64,000 bases of DNA from Tropicibacter sp. Alg240-R139 (GTDB lineage: Bacteria; Pseudomonadota; Alphaproteobacteria; Rhodobacterales; Rhodobacteraceae). The first letter of the stretch is position 1. Each line of letters begins with the position of its first letter. A program made the translations under genes and the position numbers. This document shows positions 53,349 to 62,103 of the stretch, piece after piece. The stretch covers positions 1,326,191 through 1,390,190 of the forward strand of contig NZ_UNRA01000001.1 in assembly GCF_900537075.1 (NCBI RefSeq). The letters are read 5' to 3'. Under the pieces are notes generated by a model. It was given only the letters and a program-made list of their open reading frames with translations, ran no database searches and had not been told where the DNA came from.

Positions 53349-54146
53349 TCAGGGCTTGAAGCTTAGAAAAGAAGCAGCTTCCGTCAGCAGCCCGGAATAT
53401 ACGCGCTCAAGCTCTTGTGGAGAGACGTGAAAGGCGGGCCCACCAACGTTCAGGCCAAAGACACGCGCGCCATCCAGCGAAAAAACTGGCACGGCTATGC
53501 CATTCACATCAGCGCGCCACGCACCAAAGCCCGTGCAATATCCTTTGGCCTCAAACTCTTCACCCGCAGCGCGTGCCGCCTGAGATAGTTGAGCTTCGCT
53601 CCCGGCACCGTCCTGCACCCCGTGGGCAATGGCCGTCTGGCGGTCGTCCTCTGACAAACCTGCCAGAATGGCGCGACCGATGGCCGAGCGAAAGAGCGGC
53701 AAGCGCGCGCCCACATGCATCGCCAACGACACGTCCTCGCGCGAGCGGTGGACAGCCACATAGACCACCTCGGCCCTGTGCATCTCGGCCAAGGCGGCGG
53801 TGATGTAGGAATTCGGACCATTGCGCAGCGTTCGCAGCACATCCGCTGCCCGGTCGCAAATGTCCATGCCCGCCAGCACACCAAATCCCAGCTGCAGGAC
53901 GCCAACGCCCAGGCGATAGTTGCCTGTGCTCGTATCATTGACCAGATAGCCCAACTGACACAGCGTGTGCGTCAAGCGCGAGATCGTAGGTTTCGGCAGG
54001 CCGGTGCGCTCGGAAAGGTCCAGATTGCTCAGGCTCACCTCGCCGGGCCGAAAACAGCGCAAAACATCCAGCCCCCGCGCCAGGGCAGTGACAAAATTCC
54101 TGTCCTTGCCCTCTTCGGGGCCTGTGCCGAACTCTGCTTGCACCAT
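53349..54146 (-). CDS. IclR-family transcriptional regulator
   Basis: 265 residues from ATG 54146, 14 bases after the kinase gene. The HTH is SLSNLDLSERTGLPKPTISRLTH and the C-terminal effector domain carries AIGRAILAGLSEDDR and FGAWRADVNGIAVPVF. Likely controls the acyl-CoA catabolic operon in which it lies. The effector is unknown. A longer frame to 54359 reads into the APH gene. Confidence 0.9.
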   Translation of the reverse strand: MVQAEFGTGPEEGKDRNFVTALARGLDVLRCFRPGEVSLSNLDLSERTGLPKPTISRLTHTLCQLGYLVNDTSTGNYRLGVGVLQLGFGVLAGMDICDRAADVLRTLRNGPNSYITAALAEMHRAEVVYVAVHRSREDVSLAMHVGARLPLFRSAIGRAILAGLSEDDRQTAIAHGVQDGAGSEAQLSQAARAAGEEFEAKGYCTGFGAWRADVNGIAVPVFSLDGARVFGLNVGGPAFHVSPQELERVYSGLLTEAASFLSFKP

Positions 54147-54160
54147 CGCCGACCCCCGTT

Positions 54161-55189
54161 TCAGGATTTCAGGGCAGTCAGCCCGTGTTCTGCAAACACC
54201 TTGACAAAACTGCCCAACCGCATCGCGCGGTCTGGATTCGACGCATTGCCATCTAGCGCCCGCTTGTAAACGCCCTGAATGATCGAGGCCATGCGGAAAA
54301 AGTTGAACGACAGGTAGAAGCCGAAATTGTCGATGCCACTCAACCCGCGACGGTCGCAATATTTGGCAATGAATTCCTGATCAGTCGGCAACCCAAGCAC
54401 GGCGCGATCAAGTCCGGCCATCCCGCGCCCTTCTTTGCCCGGCGGCATCTGCCATTGCATGATCACCGCAGCCAGATCGGCATAGGGGTGGCCGATGGTT
54501 GAAAGCTCCCAGTCCAACACGCCAAGACACCGGGTACCGCCCTTTTCGAACATCATGTTGTCGATGCGGTAATCGCCATGCACCAGGGTTCGCTGCCCGT
54601 CATCCTCGGGGATGCTGGCTTGCAACGCGCCGATTAGCTCATCCATTTTCGGGATGCTGTCCGTCTCGGACGCGCGGTACTGTTTGGTCCATCTCCCGAT
54701 CTGACGCTCATAGTAGTTGCCCGGCGGGCCGTAGTCCGCCAGCCCAACCGCGTCGATATCGACCGAATGCAAGGCGGCCAGTACGCGGTTCATTTCGTCG
54801 ATAACGGCAGAGCGAACCACGTTGTTTTCGCCCTCCATCGTTGGTTGGGCAAAGTTGCGCCCGTCCAGATGCTCCATGACATAGAACGCCGAGCCGATCA
54901 CGTCGTCGTCTTCGCACAGCAGATGCATCTTGGCCACGGGCACATCCGTGTTCGCCAACGCGCTTTGCACACGGAATTCGCGATCCACCGCGTGGGCTGA
55001 CTTCAGCAAAACTCCCGGCGGTTTGCGCCGCAGGACATAGTTCTGGTTCGGTGTTTTCAACAGGAATGTCGGGTTTGACTGCCCGGTTTCAAACTTGTCG
55101 GACTCCAGCGGGCCCTCGTAACCCGGCAAGTTGTCGCGCAGGTAGGCGTCCACAACATCCAGATCGAGCGATTGAGCGGTGTTGGTCAT
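54161..55189 (-). CDS. APH-family phosphotransferase (ACAD10/11 N-domain-like)
   Basis: 342 residues. Kinase-like loop TLVHGDYRIDNMMF (catalytic Asp) and GVLDWELSTIGHPYAD (metal Asp). Such proteins often occur with acyl-CoA dehydrogenases; the animal ACAD10/11 proteins fuse the two domains and phosphorylate 4-hydroxyacyl-CoA. Here, adjacency to an ACAD pair suggests the same, as inference. Confidence 0.9.
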   Translation of the reverse strand: MTNTAQSLDLDVVDAYLRDNLPGYEGPLESDKFETGQSNPTFLLKTPNQNYVLRRKPPGVLLKSAHAVDREFRVQSALANTDVPVAKMHLLCEDDDVIGSAFYVMEHLDGRNFAQPTMEGENNVVRSAVIDEMNRVLAALHSVDIDAVGLADYGPPGNYYERQIGRWTKQYRASETDSIPKMDELIGALQASIPEDDGQRTLVHGDYRIDNMMFEKGGTRCLGVLDWELSTIGHPYADLAAVIMQWQMPPGKEGRGMAGLDRAVLGLPTDQEFIAKYCDRRGLSGIDNFGFYLSFNFFRMASIIQGVYKRALDGNASNPDRAMRLGSFVKVFAEHGLTALKS

Positions 55190-55199
55190 GATCTGTTCC

Positions 55200-55850
55200 T
55201 TAGCTGTAGGTCAGCATATCTGCGCGCGCCGTGGGTGCAAAATGCGGCGTCGCGTTGAATTCATGCAAAAAGAAAGCGCGCGGGGAAAAGATGAACCGCG
55301 TCATCGAGGTGTTCTTGACTTGCAAATTCAGCGCGATCATCTGCTCAGGCGGTGCGCTCATTGCGCTTGCCACCAGCTGCCCGATGGTCCCACCCGAACT
55401 GACCACCAGCACCTTTTGCACGTTTGTTTCTGTTGAAAAGGTCTGCGCGGCCAAAATGCGGGTTTTGAAATCAACCCAGCTTTCCGCCGCTCCCTGCAAC
55501 CCACCGTTCTGCCATTCACGCAAAGTCTCACGCAAAGTGCGGAAATGGGTTTTGCGGTCGTGCTGTACCAGATCGGGGATCGTACCGCCAAACCGGGCGC
55601 GCAGCAGGTCGTGGAAATCATATTCGTTCCAACCTGCGTGCTCCTCGGGCGCGGCATTAAACCCCATCGAACACAGCGTTTCCTTTTGCCGAGTCAAAGT
55701 GCCCGTAACGATCCGGTCAGGCACCCAACCCATCTCGCGAAGAGCCGCCCCCGCCAGTGCAGACTGACGATGACCAAGCTCACTGAGTTGGTCATAATTG
55801 TCCGCCCCGAACGAGGCTTGCGCATGGCGGACGACCATCAACTCTGGCAT
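55200..55850 (-). CDS. Histidine phosphatase family protein
   Basis: 216 residues with the RHG-like motif MVVRHAQASFG at the N-terminus and the second His in VLVVSSGGTIGQL replaced by Ser in the usual position (SGGT). The enzyme is likely a small-molecule or protein phosphatase. With a kinase-like APH next door it may form a phosphorylation/dephosphorylation pair. Substrate unknown. Confidence 0.88.
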   Translation of the reverse strand: MPELMVVRHAQASFGADNYDQLSELGHRQSALAGAALREMGWVPDRIVTGTLTRQKETLCSMGFNAAPEEHAGWNEYDFHDLLRARFGGTIPDLVQHDRKTHFRTLRETLREWQNGGLQGAAESWVDFKTRILAAQTFSTETNVQKVLVVSSGGTIGQLVASAMSAPPEQMIALNLQVKNTSMTRFIFSPRAFFLHEFNATPHFAPTARADMLTYS

Positions 55851-55853
55851 GCC

Positions 55854-56864
55854 CTACCCCGCAAATTCGGCTGCCAGGCGCTTGCCTGCCGCGTGATATT
55901 CAGCGGCCACCCGATCCACCAGATCCCCTGCACCGACAATGTCCTTCACATCGCCGATACCCTGGCCCGATCCCCAGATTTCTTTCCAGGCCTTGGGTTT
56001 GGACGACCCTGAACTGAAGTTCATTGATGAGGCATCTGCCGACGGAAGGTTTTCTGGATCCATCCCTGCCCGCTCGACGGACTTTTTCAGGTAATTTCCG
56101 TCGACTCCGGTAAAGAGTGAGGAATACACGATATCTTCGGCACTGCTGTCGACGATCATCTGTTTGTATTCGTCTTGCGCGTTTGCCTCGTGCGTGGCGA
56201 TGAAGGGCGAGCCCATGTACCCAAAATCAGCCCCCATGGCGCGCGCGGCCAGCAAGCTTTCGCCACAAGCTATCGCCCCCGAAAGAGCGACAGGCCCGTC
56301 AAACCATGATCTAATCTCGCGGATTAAGGCGAGCGGAGACTGCATACCTGCATGACCACCTGCCCCAGCTGCCACAGCGATCAGGCCATCGGCGCCCTTA
56401 TCTATCGCCTTTTTGGCAAAGGTGTTGTTGATGACATCGTGCAATACAAGACCGCCACATGAATGGGCGGCCTCGTTCACCTCGACCCGCGCGCCTAGCG
56501 ACGTGATCCAGACCGGCACGTTCCACTTGGCGCAGATATCCAGATCTCGTTCCAGCCGCCCGTTTGAACGATGCACAATCTGATTGACCGCATAAGGTGC
56601 CGCCGGATTGTCCGGGTTTTCCTGATTGTGGCGGTCCAATTCTTCGGTGATCTGCTTGAGCCAGGCCTCAAGCACCGGCGGCTCGCCGTCCGCCTCGCGT
56701 GCATTGAGCGTAGGGAACGAGCCGATGATACCGGCTTTACACTGTGCAATCACCAGTTCAGGATTTGAAATGATGAAAAGCGGCGAGCCAATCAGCGGAA
56801 TTCGCAGCCCTTGCAAAGTCGAAGGCATATTGGCGTCGTCACGTTTGGATGCAGTGTCTTTCAC
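55854..56864 (-). CDS. Nitronate monooxygenase-type flavoprotein
   Basis: 336 residues from GTG 56864, which has AAGGAAACACGAC before it. An ATG at 56828 is an alternative. FMN-binding TIM-barrel NMO/2-nitropropane dioxygenase family: LRIPLIGSPLFIISNPELV at the start and DGLIAVAAGAGGHAGMQSP at the phosphate site. Many relatives are enoyl reductases or oxidases of unknown substrate. Operon neighbours are acyl-CoA enzymes. Confidence 0.88.
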   Translation of the reverse strand: MKDTASKRDDANMPSTLQGLRIPLIGSPLFIISNPELVIAQCKAGIIGSFPTLNAREADGEPPVLEAWLKQITEELDRHNQENPDNPAAPYAVNQIVHRSNGRLERDLDICAKWNVPVWITSLGARVEVNEAAHSCGGLVLHDVINNTFAKKAIDKGADGLIAVAAGAGGHAGMQSPLALIREIRSWFDGPVALSGAIACGESLLAARAMGADFGYMGSPFIATHEANAQDEYKQMIVDSSAEDIVYSSLFTGVDGNYLKKSVERAGMDPENLPSADASSMNFSSGSSKPKAWKEIWGSGQGIGDVKDIVGAGDLVDRVAAEYHAAGKRLAAEFAG

Positions 56865-56891
56865 GTCGTGTTTCCTTGTCGTTTCAAGAGC

Positions 56892-57815
56892 CTACCACGG
56901 AAGCGACAGGCCAGTGGCCTCGGCTGCCTTGCGGGCGTATTTCTTGGTTTGAGCAAAGGCATCGGTCAGTTCTTCTTGTCCCGTGCCGTCGTTGAGTTGG
57001 TCGAATAGTGCCGCCACATTCTCAGGCGTGATATCGCCGCCTTCCAGCAGGATTCCCGGCGTCTCATACACGCGGGTCTGCGCAAAACAGCCCGCGCCGG
57101 CGGACATGATGACCCGCGATGGCGCATCTTCGCTGACCAGATACAGCAGCCCCGGCGTGATGGTTTCCGGTTTCAGCAGTTCCAGCGCCTCGGGCGGCAT
57201 CAGGCTTTCGGTCATGCGCGTGGCTGCCGTGGGGGCCAGGCAATTGACCCGAATGTCATCACGCGCGCCCTCTAGGTGCAGAACGTTCATCATGCCCATC
57301 ATCGCCGCCTTCGCCGCACCATAGTTTGCCTGGCCAAAATTGCCGTAAAGACCAGACGCCGACGAGGTCAGAACTACCCGGCCATACCCCTGCTCGCGCA
57401 TAATAGGCCAGCAGGCGTGGGTAACATTGGCGCTGCCGATCAGGTGCACGTCCACCACCTTGCGGAAGTCAGCCATGGTCATCTTCGAAAACGTCTTGTC
57501 TCGCAGGATACCTGCGTTGTTGACCACGATATCAATCCGGCCAAAGGCGCCCATCGTCTTGGCGACCATATCAGCCACCTGTTCCTCGTTTGAAACATCG
57601 GCGCCATGGGCAATCGCCTCGCCACCCATGGCCTTGATCTCGGCCACCACGGCTTCTGCCGCGTCAGATGATGCACCCTGCCCGTCGGTCGAAACGCCCA
57701 GATCATTGATCACCACCTTTGCGCCACGCTCGGCCAGGCCAAGCGCATGAGAGCGCCCCAGACCGATGCCCGATCCAGTGACAATGGCAACGCGGCCGTC
57801 AAATCGAATGTCCAT
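56892..57815 (-). CDS. SDR of the MFE-2/17beta-HSD4 type
   Basis: 307 residues, longer than a standard SDR. TGSGIGLGRSHALGLAERGA (nucleotide site), SSASGLYGNFGQANYGAAKAA (Ser and Tyr-xxx-Lys catalytic residues), and the distinctive GRSHALGLAERGAKVVINDLG block of peroxisomal multifunctional enzyme type 2. Expected to oxidise a 3-hydroxyacyl-CoA. The C-terminal 60 residues are a helical extension (PENVAALFDQLNDG). Operon member, 11 bases from the next SDR. Confidence 0.9.
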   Translation of the reverse strand: MDIRFDGRVAIVTGSGIGLGRSHALGLAERGAKVVINDLGVSTDGQGASSDAAEAVVAEIKAMGGEAIAHGADVSNEEQVADMVAKTMGAFGRIDIVVNNAGILRDKTFSKMTMADFRKVVDVHLIGSANVTHACWPIMREQGYGRVVLTSSASGLYGNFGQANYGAAKAAMMGMMNVLHLEGARDDIRVNCLAPTAATRMTESLMPPEALELLKPETITPGLLYLVSEDAPSRVIMSAGAGCFAQTRVYETPGILLEGGDITPENVAALFDQLNDGTGQEELTDAFAQTKKYARKAAEATGLSLPW

Positions 57816-57826
57816 CAGAACGACCC

Positions 57827-58645
57827 TTACAATGCTTTTTCAAAGATATTGCGTCCGGACATCACGTTGATGCCACCAGACACTGGTATGATCGCACCCG
57901 TGACATAGGCCCCTCCGCGTCCGCACAGGAACAACATACAGCCGGCAATATCCTCATCCCGGCCCACGCGGCCCAAAGGCACGTCGCTGCCAACCTTGGC
58001 GCGTTTCTCTTCGTCGGCCGTCGCAAAGGCCGTCATGCGCGAAACAAACGGCCCCGGTGCCAATGAGTTCACGGTGACATTGTAGCCCGCCAGTTCCTTG
58101 GCCATGATCTTGGACAGATGCATGACGGCGGCTTTTGAGGCCGAATAGCTGTAAGCGCCATCGCCCATTGGGATCTCGCCCATGACCGAGCCCACGTTGA
58201 TTACCCGGGCCGGATCACCGTCTGTAGCCGAGGCCATTAGCATCGGCAGCAGCTTCTGTGTCAGATCGAACACGCCCGCGACGTTCACGTTCATAACCTT
58301 TTCCCAGGCTTCATGCGGGAACTGACCCATTGGCGCCCCCCAAGTCACGCCCGAGTTATTCATCAATATATCAAGGGCTTCTGTGCGATTTCTCACCTCT
58401 GACACGATGGAATCGATGCCTTCGGCCGATCCCACATCTCCGGCGAAACCCTCAGCCGTGCCCGGAGCGTCCAACTCGTTGAGTTGCGCGGCAACCGCTT
58501 CACATGCGTCACCTTTGCGCGAGGTGATCAGAACCCGTGCACCTGCACGAACCAACGCTTCGGCCGCCATGCGTCCGATGCCCGTAGCCCCACCTGTGAC
58601 CAAAGCAGTCTTACCGTGAAGCGAGAACAGAATTTCTGGTGTCAT
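57827..58645 (-). CDS. Short-chain dehydrogenase/reductase
   Basis: 272 residues. TGGATGIGRMAAEALVRAGA near the N-terminus and a catalytic YSYSASKAAVMHLSKIMAKE (Tyr-xxx-Lys). It lies between the MFE-2-type SDR and the acyl-CoA dehydrogenase pair, 9 bases after the second. Likely a second dehydrogenation step of the same pathway. Confidence 0.92.
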   Translation of the reverse strand: MTPEILFSLHGKTALVTGGATGIGRMAAEALVRAGARVLITSRKGDACEAVAAQLNELDAPGTAEGFAGDVGSAEGIDSIVSEVRNRTEALDILMNNSGVTWGAPMGQFPHEAWEKVMNVNVAGVFDLTQKLLPMLMASATDGDPARVINVGSVMGEIPMGDGAYSYSASKAAVMHLSKIMAKELAGYNVTVNSLAPGPFVSRMTAFATADEEKRAKVGSDVPLGRVGRDEDIAGCMLFLCGRGGAYVTGAIIPVSGGINVMSGRNIFEKAL

Positions 58646-58654
58646 GATAAATCC

Positions 58655-59770
58655 TTAAAATCCGCGCGCTTGCGCAATGATGTTCGCGTGATACCCATAG
58701 TCGCCCAGCCATTCGGCACCGACCCGGGCGCGTTTCATGTAGAACCCCATGTCAAAAGCATCGGTCATGCCGATCCCGCCATGCATCTGCACACCTTCCT
58801 GTACCGCAAGCTGCGCGGTATCCGTCGCGCGGGCTTTGGCAAGTGACACCGCCAGCGAGGCGTTTTCCGGGGTTTCGTCCAATTTTCGGCCTGCGTTCAG
58901 GATGGCCGAAGCCGTCACTTCGCATTCGCACCACAAGTGTGCAGCACGATGCTGCAACGCCTGAAACGCCCCGATTGGCACACCAAACTGCTTGCGTTCT
59001 TTCAGGTACTCGACGGTCATGCCAAAGGCCCCGGCCGCGACACCGGCCATTTCCGCTGCTAACGCAGCCTGCCCGGCCTCAATCGCGGGTTTCAAAACCG
59101 TCATGGCGTCATCCACCTGCCCCAGAACATCTTCACCGGTGGCCTCCACTTCTGCGAAACTGACCGTCGCCGCGTCTCGGTTGTCGATCATTGACTTGGC
59201 TTGGCGGGTGATGCCGACGCGATCCGCGGGCAGATCGAACAAGGTCAGAGCATCGCCAGTACGAGCAAGAACCAGCAGCCGGTCGGCATGGCCTCCATCC
59301 ACGACAAACCCTTTGGAGCCATTCAGGCGGAATCCATTCCCCTCGCGCCGTGCTTCCATCTGCGTGGCATCGGGGTTGAACTTGGCGCCTTCATCAATGG
59401 CCAGAGCATAGGTCACTTCGCCCGATGCGATCCGCGCTAAGGCTGCGTTGGCCCGATCATCCGCCACCTGGCGCAAAGCCGTGGCTGCGATCACTGCGGT
59501 CGAAATGAACGGGCTGCTCACAAGCGTCTTGCCCATCTCGCCGGCCAGAACACAGGCGGCAGCGTGGCCCATATCGGACCCTCCGGCGCTTTCGGGCGCC
59601 AAGATTCCAGCCCAGCCCATATCAGCCATGGATTTCCACAAAGCAGCGTCGTGCGTCTCACCAGCATCGCGCAATCCGCGCAGATGCGCGACCGGAGCGG
59701 CCTCGTCCAGGAACCCGCGCGCGGCATCGGCCAGCATGACCTCTTCTTCGGTTGCGACTAGTTTTGCCAT
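58655..59770 (-). CDS. Acyl-CoA dehydrogenase, subunit lacking the catalytic Glu segment
   Basis: 371 residues. ACAD fold with QMHGGIGMTDAFDMGFYMKR near the end and FQALQHRAAHLWCECEV in the middle. The C-terminus runs to AEWLGDYGYHANIIAQARGF without the EGT(S/H) segment that supplies the catalytic base in most ACADs. The second ACAD next to it has that segment, so the two probably form one heteromeric enzyme. Six bases separate the two genes. Confidence 0.9.
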   Translation of the reverse strand: MAKLVATEEEVMLADAARGFLDEAAPVAHLRGLRDAGETHDAALWKSMADMGWAGILAPESAGGSDMGHAAACVLAGEMGKTLVSSPFISTAVIAATALRQVADDRANAALARIASGEVTYALAIDEGAKFNPDATQMEARREGNGFRLNGSKGFVVDGGHADRLLVLARTGDALTLFDLPADRVGITRQAKSMIDNRDAATVSFAEVEATGEDVLGQVDDAMTVLKPAIEAGQAALAAEMAGVAAGAFGMTVEYLKERKQFGVPIGAFQALQHRAAHLWCECEVTASAILNAGRKLDETPENASLAVSLAKARATDTAQLAVQEGVQMHGGIGMTDAFDMGFYMKRARVGAEWLGDYGYHANIIAQARGF

Positions 59771-59776
59771 GATGCC

Positions 59777-60940
59777 TTACCCCGGAAGTCCAAGAACACG
59801 TTTCGACAAGATCGAGAGCATCACCTCGGATGTGCCCCCCTCGATCGAATTGGCCTTGGTGCGCAGCCAGTTGGGCGCGCGCCCGTCGTCCCATTCCAAG
59901 GCATCGGACCCGCCAGCGGCCATCAAGAGCTCAAGCCGCCGTTTGTTCAGCTCGGTCCCCATGTATTTCAACATGGCCGAAGCGTCGCCAACGCTGCCTC
60001 CTGCTTCGGCCTGATCCTTGTAGCGTTCCAGAGTAAGTTCTACGGCCAGCGTATCCACTTCTGCACGCATGGCGTCGCTGCGCAGCACGGGATCGGTCGC
60101 GCCAGTTTCGCAATCGGCAATCACCGCCCCCAGCGGACGACCCGTGCCCATCGACCCTCCAGCCGCCGAGATCATCTCGCGCTCATGCGTCAGCAGGTAT
60201 TTGGCTACGTCCCAACCTCGGTTGATGGTTCCAACCACCTGCTCCTTGGGAAACTTCACGTCGTCAAAGAAAGTCTCGCAGAACGGCGACACGCCTGAAA
60301 TCAGCTTGATTGGGCGGGTCGATACGCCCTCTGTCTCCATGTTGATCAAAACAAAAGAGATACCTTTATGCTTGGGCGCGTCCTTATCCGTGCGCACCAG
60401 GGCAAAGATCCAATCCGCCTTGTCAGCGTAAGAAGTCCAGATCTTTTGGCCATTCACCAGCCAATGATCGCCTTTGTCCTCACATTTGCTCTGTACATTG
60501 GCCAGATCGGACCCCGCACCCGGCTCGGAATAGCCCTGACACCAGCGGACCTCGCCACGCGCAATCGGGGGAAGATAGTGCAGTTTCTGTTCGTGCGTGC
60601 CGAAGTGTAAAAGTGCTGGCCCGAGCATCCAGATGCCAAAGCTCTGCAGCGGATACCGCGCATTGATGCGCCCCATTTCGGCGTGAAAAACCTTCTCTTC
60701 GTCGCGGCTCAGACCCGCGCCACCGTACTCGACCGGCCAGGTTGGCACCGTATACCCTTTGGTGACGCAGCGTTTCAGCCAGGTACGTTGGGCTTCTGAC
60801 GTAAAGTTCCAGTTCTTGCCGCCCCAACAGATGGTAGTCTCATCATTGCGACCATCGCGCATCTCTCGGGGGCAGTTTTCTTCAAGCCACGCACGCAATT
60901 CGGCTTGAAAGGTGCTCAGTTTCTCGGATGTCTCTGACAT
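59777..60940 (-). CDS. Acyl-CoA dehydrogenase, catalytic subunit
   Basis: 387 residues from ATG 60940 (GGGAGGAACC). FAD/substrate motifs: GYSEPGAGSDLANVQSKCED and NSIEGGTSEVMLSILSKR with the catalytic Glu near residue 367. It has a 30-residue N-terminal helical extension (LRAWLEENCPREMRDGRND). First gene of the operon that runs down to the binding protein at 52008. A frame to 61021 is not supported by a ribosome site. Confidence 0.92.
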   Translation of the reverse strand: MSETSEKLSTFQAELRAWLEENCPREMRDGRNDETTICWGGKNWNFTSEAQRTWLKRCVTKGYTVPTWPVEYGGAGLSRDEEKVFHAEMGRINARYPLQSFGIWMLGPALLHFGTHEQKLHYLPPIARGEVRWCQGYSEPGAGSDLANVQSKCEDKGDHWLVNGQKIWTSYADKADWIFALVRTDKDAPKHKGISFVLINMETEGVSTRPIKLISGVSPFCETFFDDVKFPKEQVVGTINRGWDVAKYLLTHEREMISAAGGSMGTGRPLGAVIADCETGATDPVLRSDAMRAEVDTLAVELTLERYKDQAEAGGSVGDASAMLKYMGTELNKRRLELLMAAGGSDALEWDDGRAPNWLRTKANSIEGGTSEVMLSILSKRVLGLPG

Positions 60941-60997
60941 GGTTCCTCCCACACACAGATCCCTGTTTCTCATACTTGTTTCGCAGTGCAGAATTGC

Positions 60998-61007
60998 ATT
61001 TCGAAAT
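60998..61007. promoter_or_regulatory. Palindrome in the divergent promoter
   Basis: ATTTCGAAAT is a perfect 10-base palindrome between the operon head at 60940 and the divergent reductase at 61092, with a TGCAGAATTGCA dyad beside it. An IclR or other operator is possible, based on place and symmetry only. Confidence 0.25.
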
Positions 61008-61091
61008 TCGATTGACAACATGGGAACCGGGGGAAAGACTTCACGTCAAATAGCAGTACGACATGCCCGCGAGGGTCAGGGAGATATCCAG

Positions 61092-62087
61092 ATGAAAGCC
61101 ATGCTCAGCACCGCCGTGGGCGGCCCCGAAACATTGGAATTGACAGAATTGCCGGACCCGGAACCCAAGAAGGGCGAGTTGATCGTCAGGGTTCGGGCGG
61201 CAGGCGTGAACTTTCCCGACACGCTGATGATCCGCGACCTATATCAGATGAAACCACCCCGCCCCTTTGCGCCGGGCGGTGAAATCGCGGGCGACGTCGT
61301 GGCCATTGGCGAGGGTGTCTCGGGGTTCGAAGTCGGCGATCGCGTGCTGGCGCTGACGGGTCACGGTGGTTTCGCCACTCATCTGGGGTTGAAGGCGGCA
61401 AACGCGATCAAGATCCCGGATGCGATGCCGTATGAGGATGCGGCGTGCTTCATCTTCACTTATGGCACCTCGCACTATGCACTGAAAGATCGCGCGCAGA
61501 TTCAGCCGGGTGAAAGCCTGCTGATCCTCGGCGCGGCCGGTGGTGTTGGTGTTGCTGCAATTGAACTGGGCAAAGCTGCGGGCGCAAAGGTGATCGCCGC
61601 TGTGTCATCCGAGGAAAAGGGTGAGTTTTGCCGCCAAGTCGGCGCTGACGAGGTGATCGTCTACCCGCGAAAGATGGACCGCGATGCGCAAAAGGTGCTG
61701 TCTGGCGAGATCAAGAAGCTGGCAGGCCCCGACGGTGTCGACGTGGTTTATGACGCCGTAGGTGGTGATTATGCAGAACCCGCATTGCGTTCGCTTGCCT
61801 GGAAAGGCCGGTTTTTGGTTGTGGGATTCCCGGCAGGTATCCCCAAGATTCCGCTAAACCTGACGCTGCTCAAGGGCAGTCAGATTGTGGGTGTCTTTTG
61901 GGGGGCGCATGTGTTCCGCGAACCGCAAGCTCACGCTGAAAACATGGGTGACCTGTTCCAGCTGTATGCCACAGGCAAGGTCAAGCCGCAGATCAGCGCG
62001 CGCTTCCTCCTAACAGACGCCCCAGCGGCTTTGGAAATGATGCAAGACCGCAAGGTGATGGGCAAAGTTGTCATCACGCTTGACTAA
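61092..62087 (+). CDS. NADPH:quinone reductase-type MDR protein
   Basis: 331 residues from ATG 61092 (GGGAGATATCCAG). N-terminal VRAAGVNFPDTLMIRDLYQM and the Rossmann turn ILGAAGGVGVAAIELGKAAGA. There is no zinc site. Divergent from the acyl-CoA dehydrogenase operon, so probably co-regulated with it. Substrate is likely an alpha,beta-unsaturated carbonyl or quinone. Confidence 0.92.
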   Translation: MKAMLSTAVGGPETLELTELPDPEPKKGELIVRVRAAGVNFPDTLMIRDLYQMKPPRPFAPGGEIAGDVVAIGEGVSGFEVGDRVLALTGHGGFATHLGLKAANAIKIPDAMPYEDAACFIFTYGTSHYALKDRAQIQPGESLLILGAAGGVGVAAIELGKAAGAKVIAAVSSEEKGEFCRQVGADEVIVYPRKMDRDAQKVLSGEIKKLAGPDGVDVVYDAVGGDYAEPALRSLAWKGRFLVVGFPAGIPKIPLNLTLLKGSQIVGVFWGAHVFREPQAHAENMGDLFQLYATGKVKPQISARFLLTDAPAALEMMQDRKVMGKVVITLD

Positions 62088-62103
62088 GGGGGACTGACCA
62101 GGA

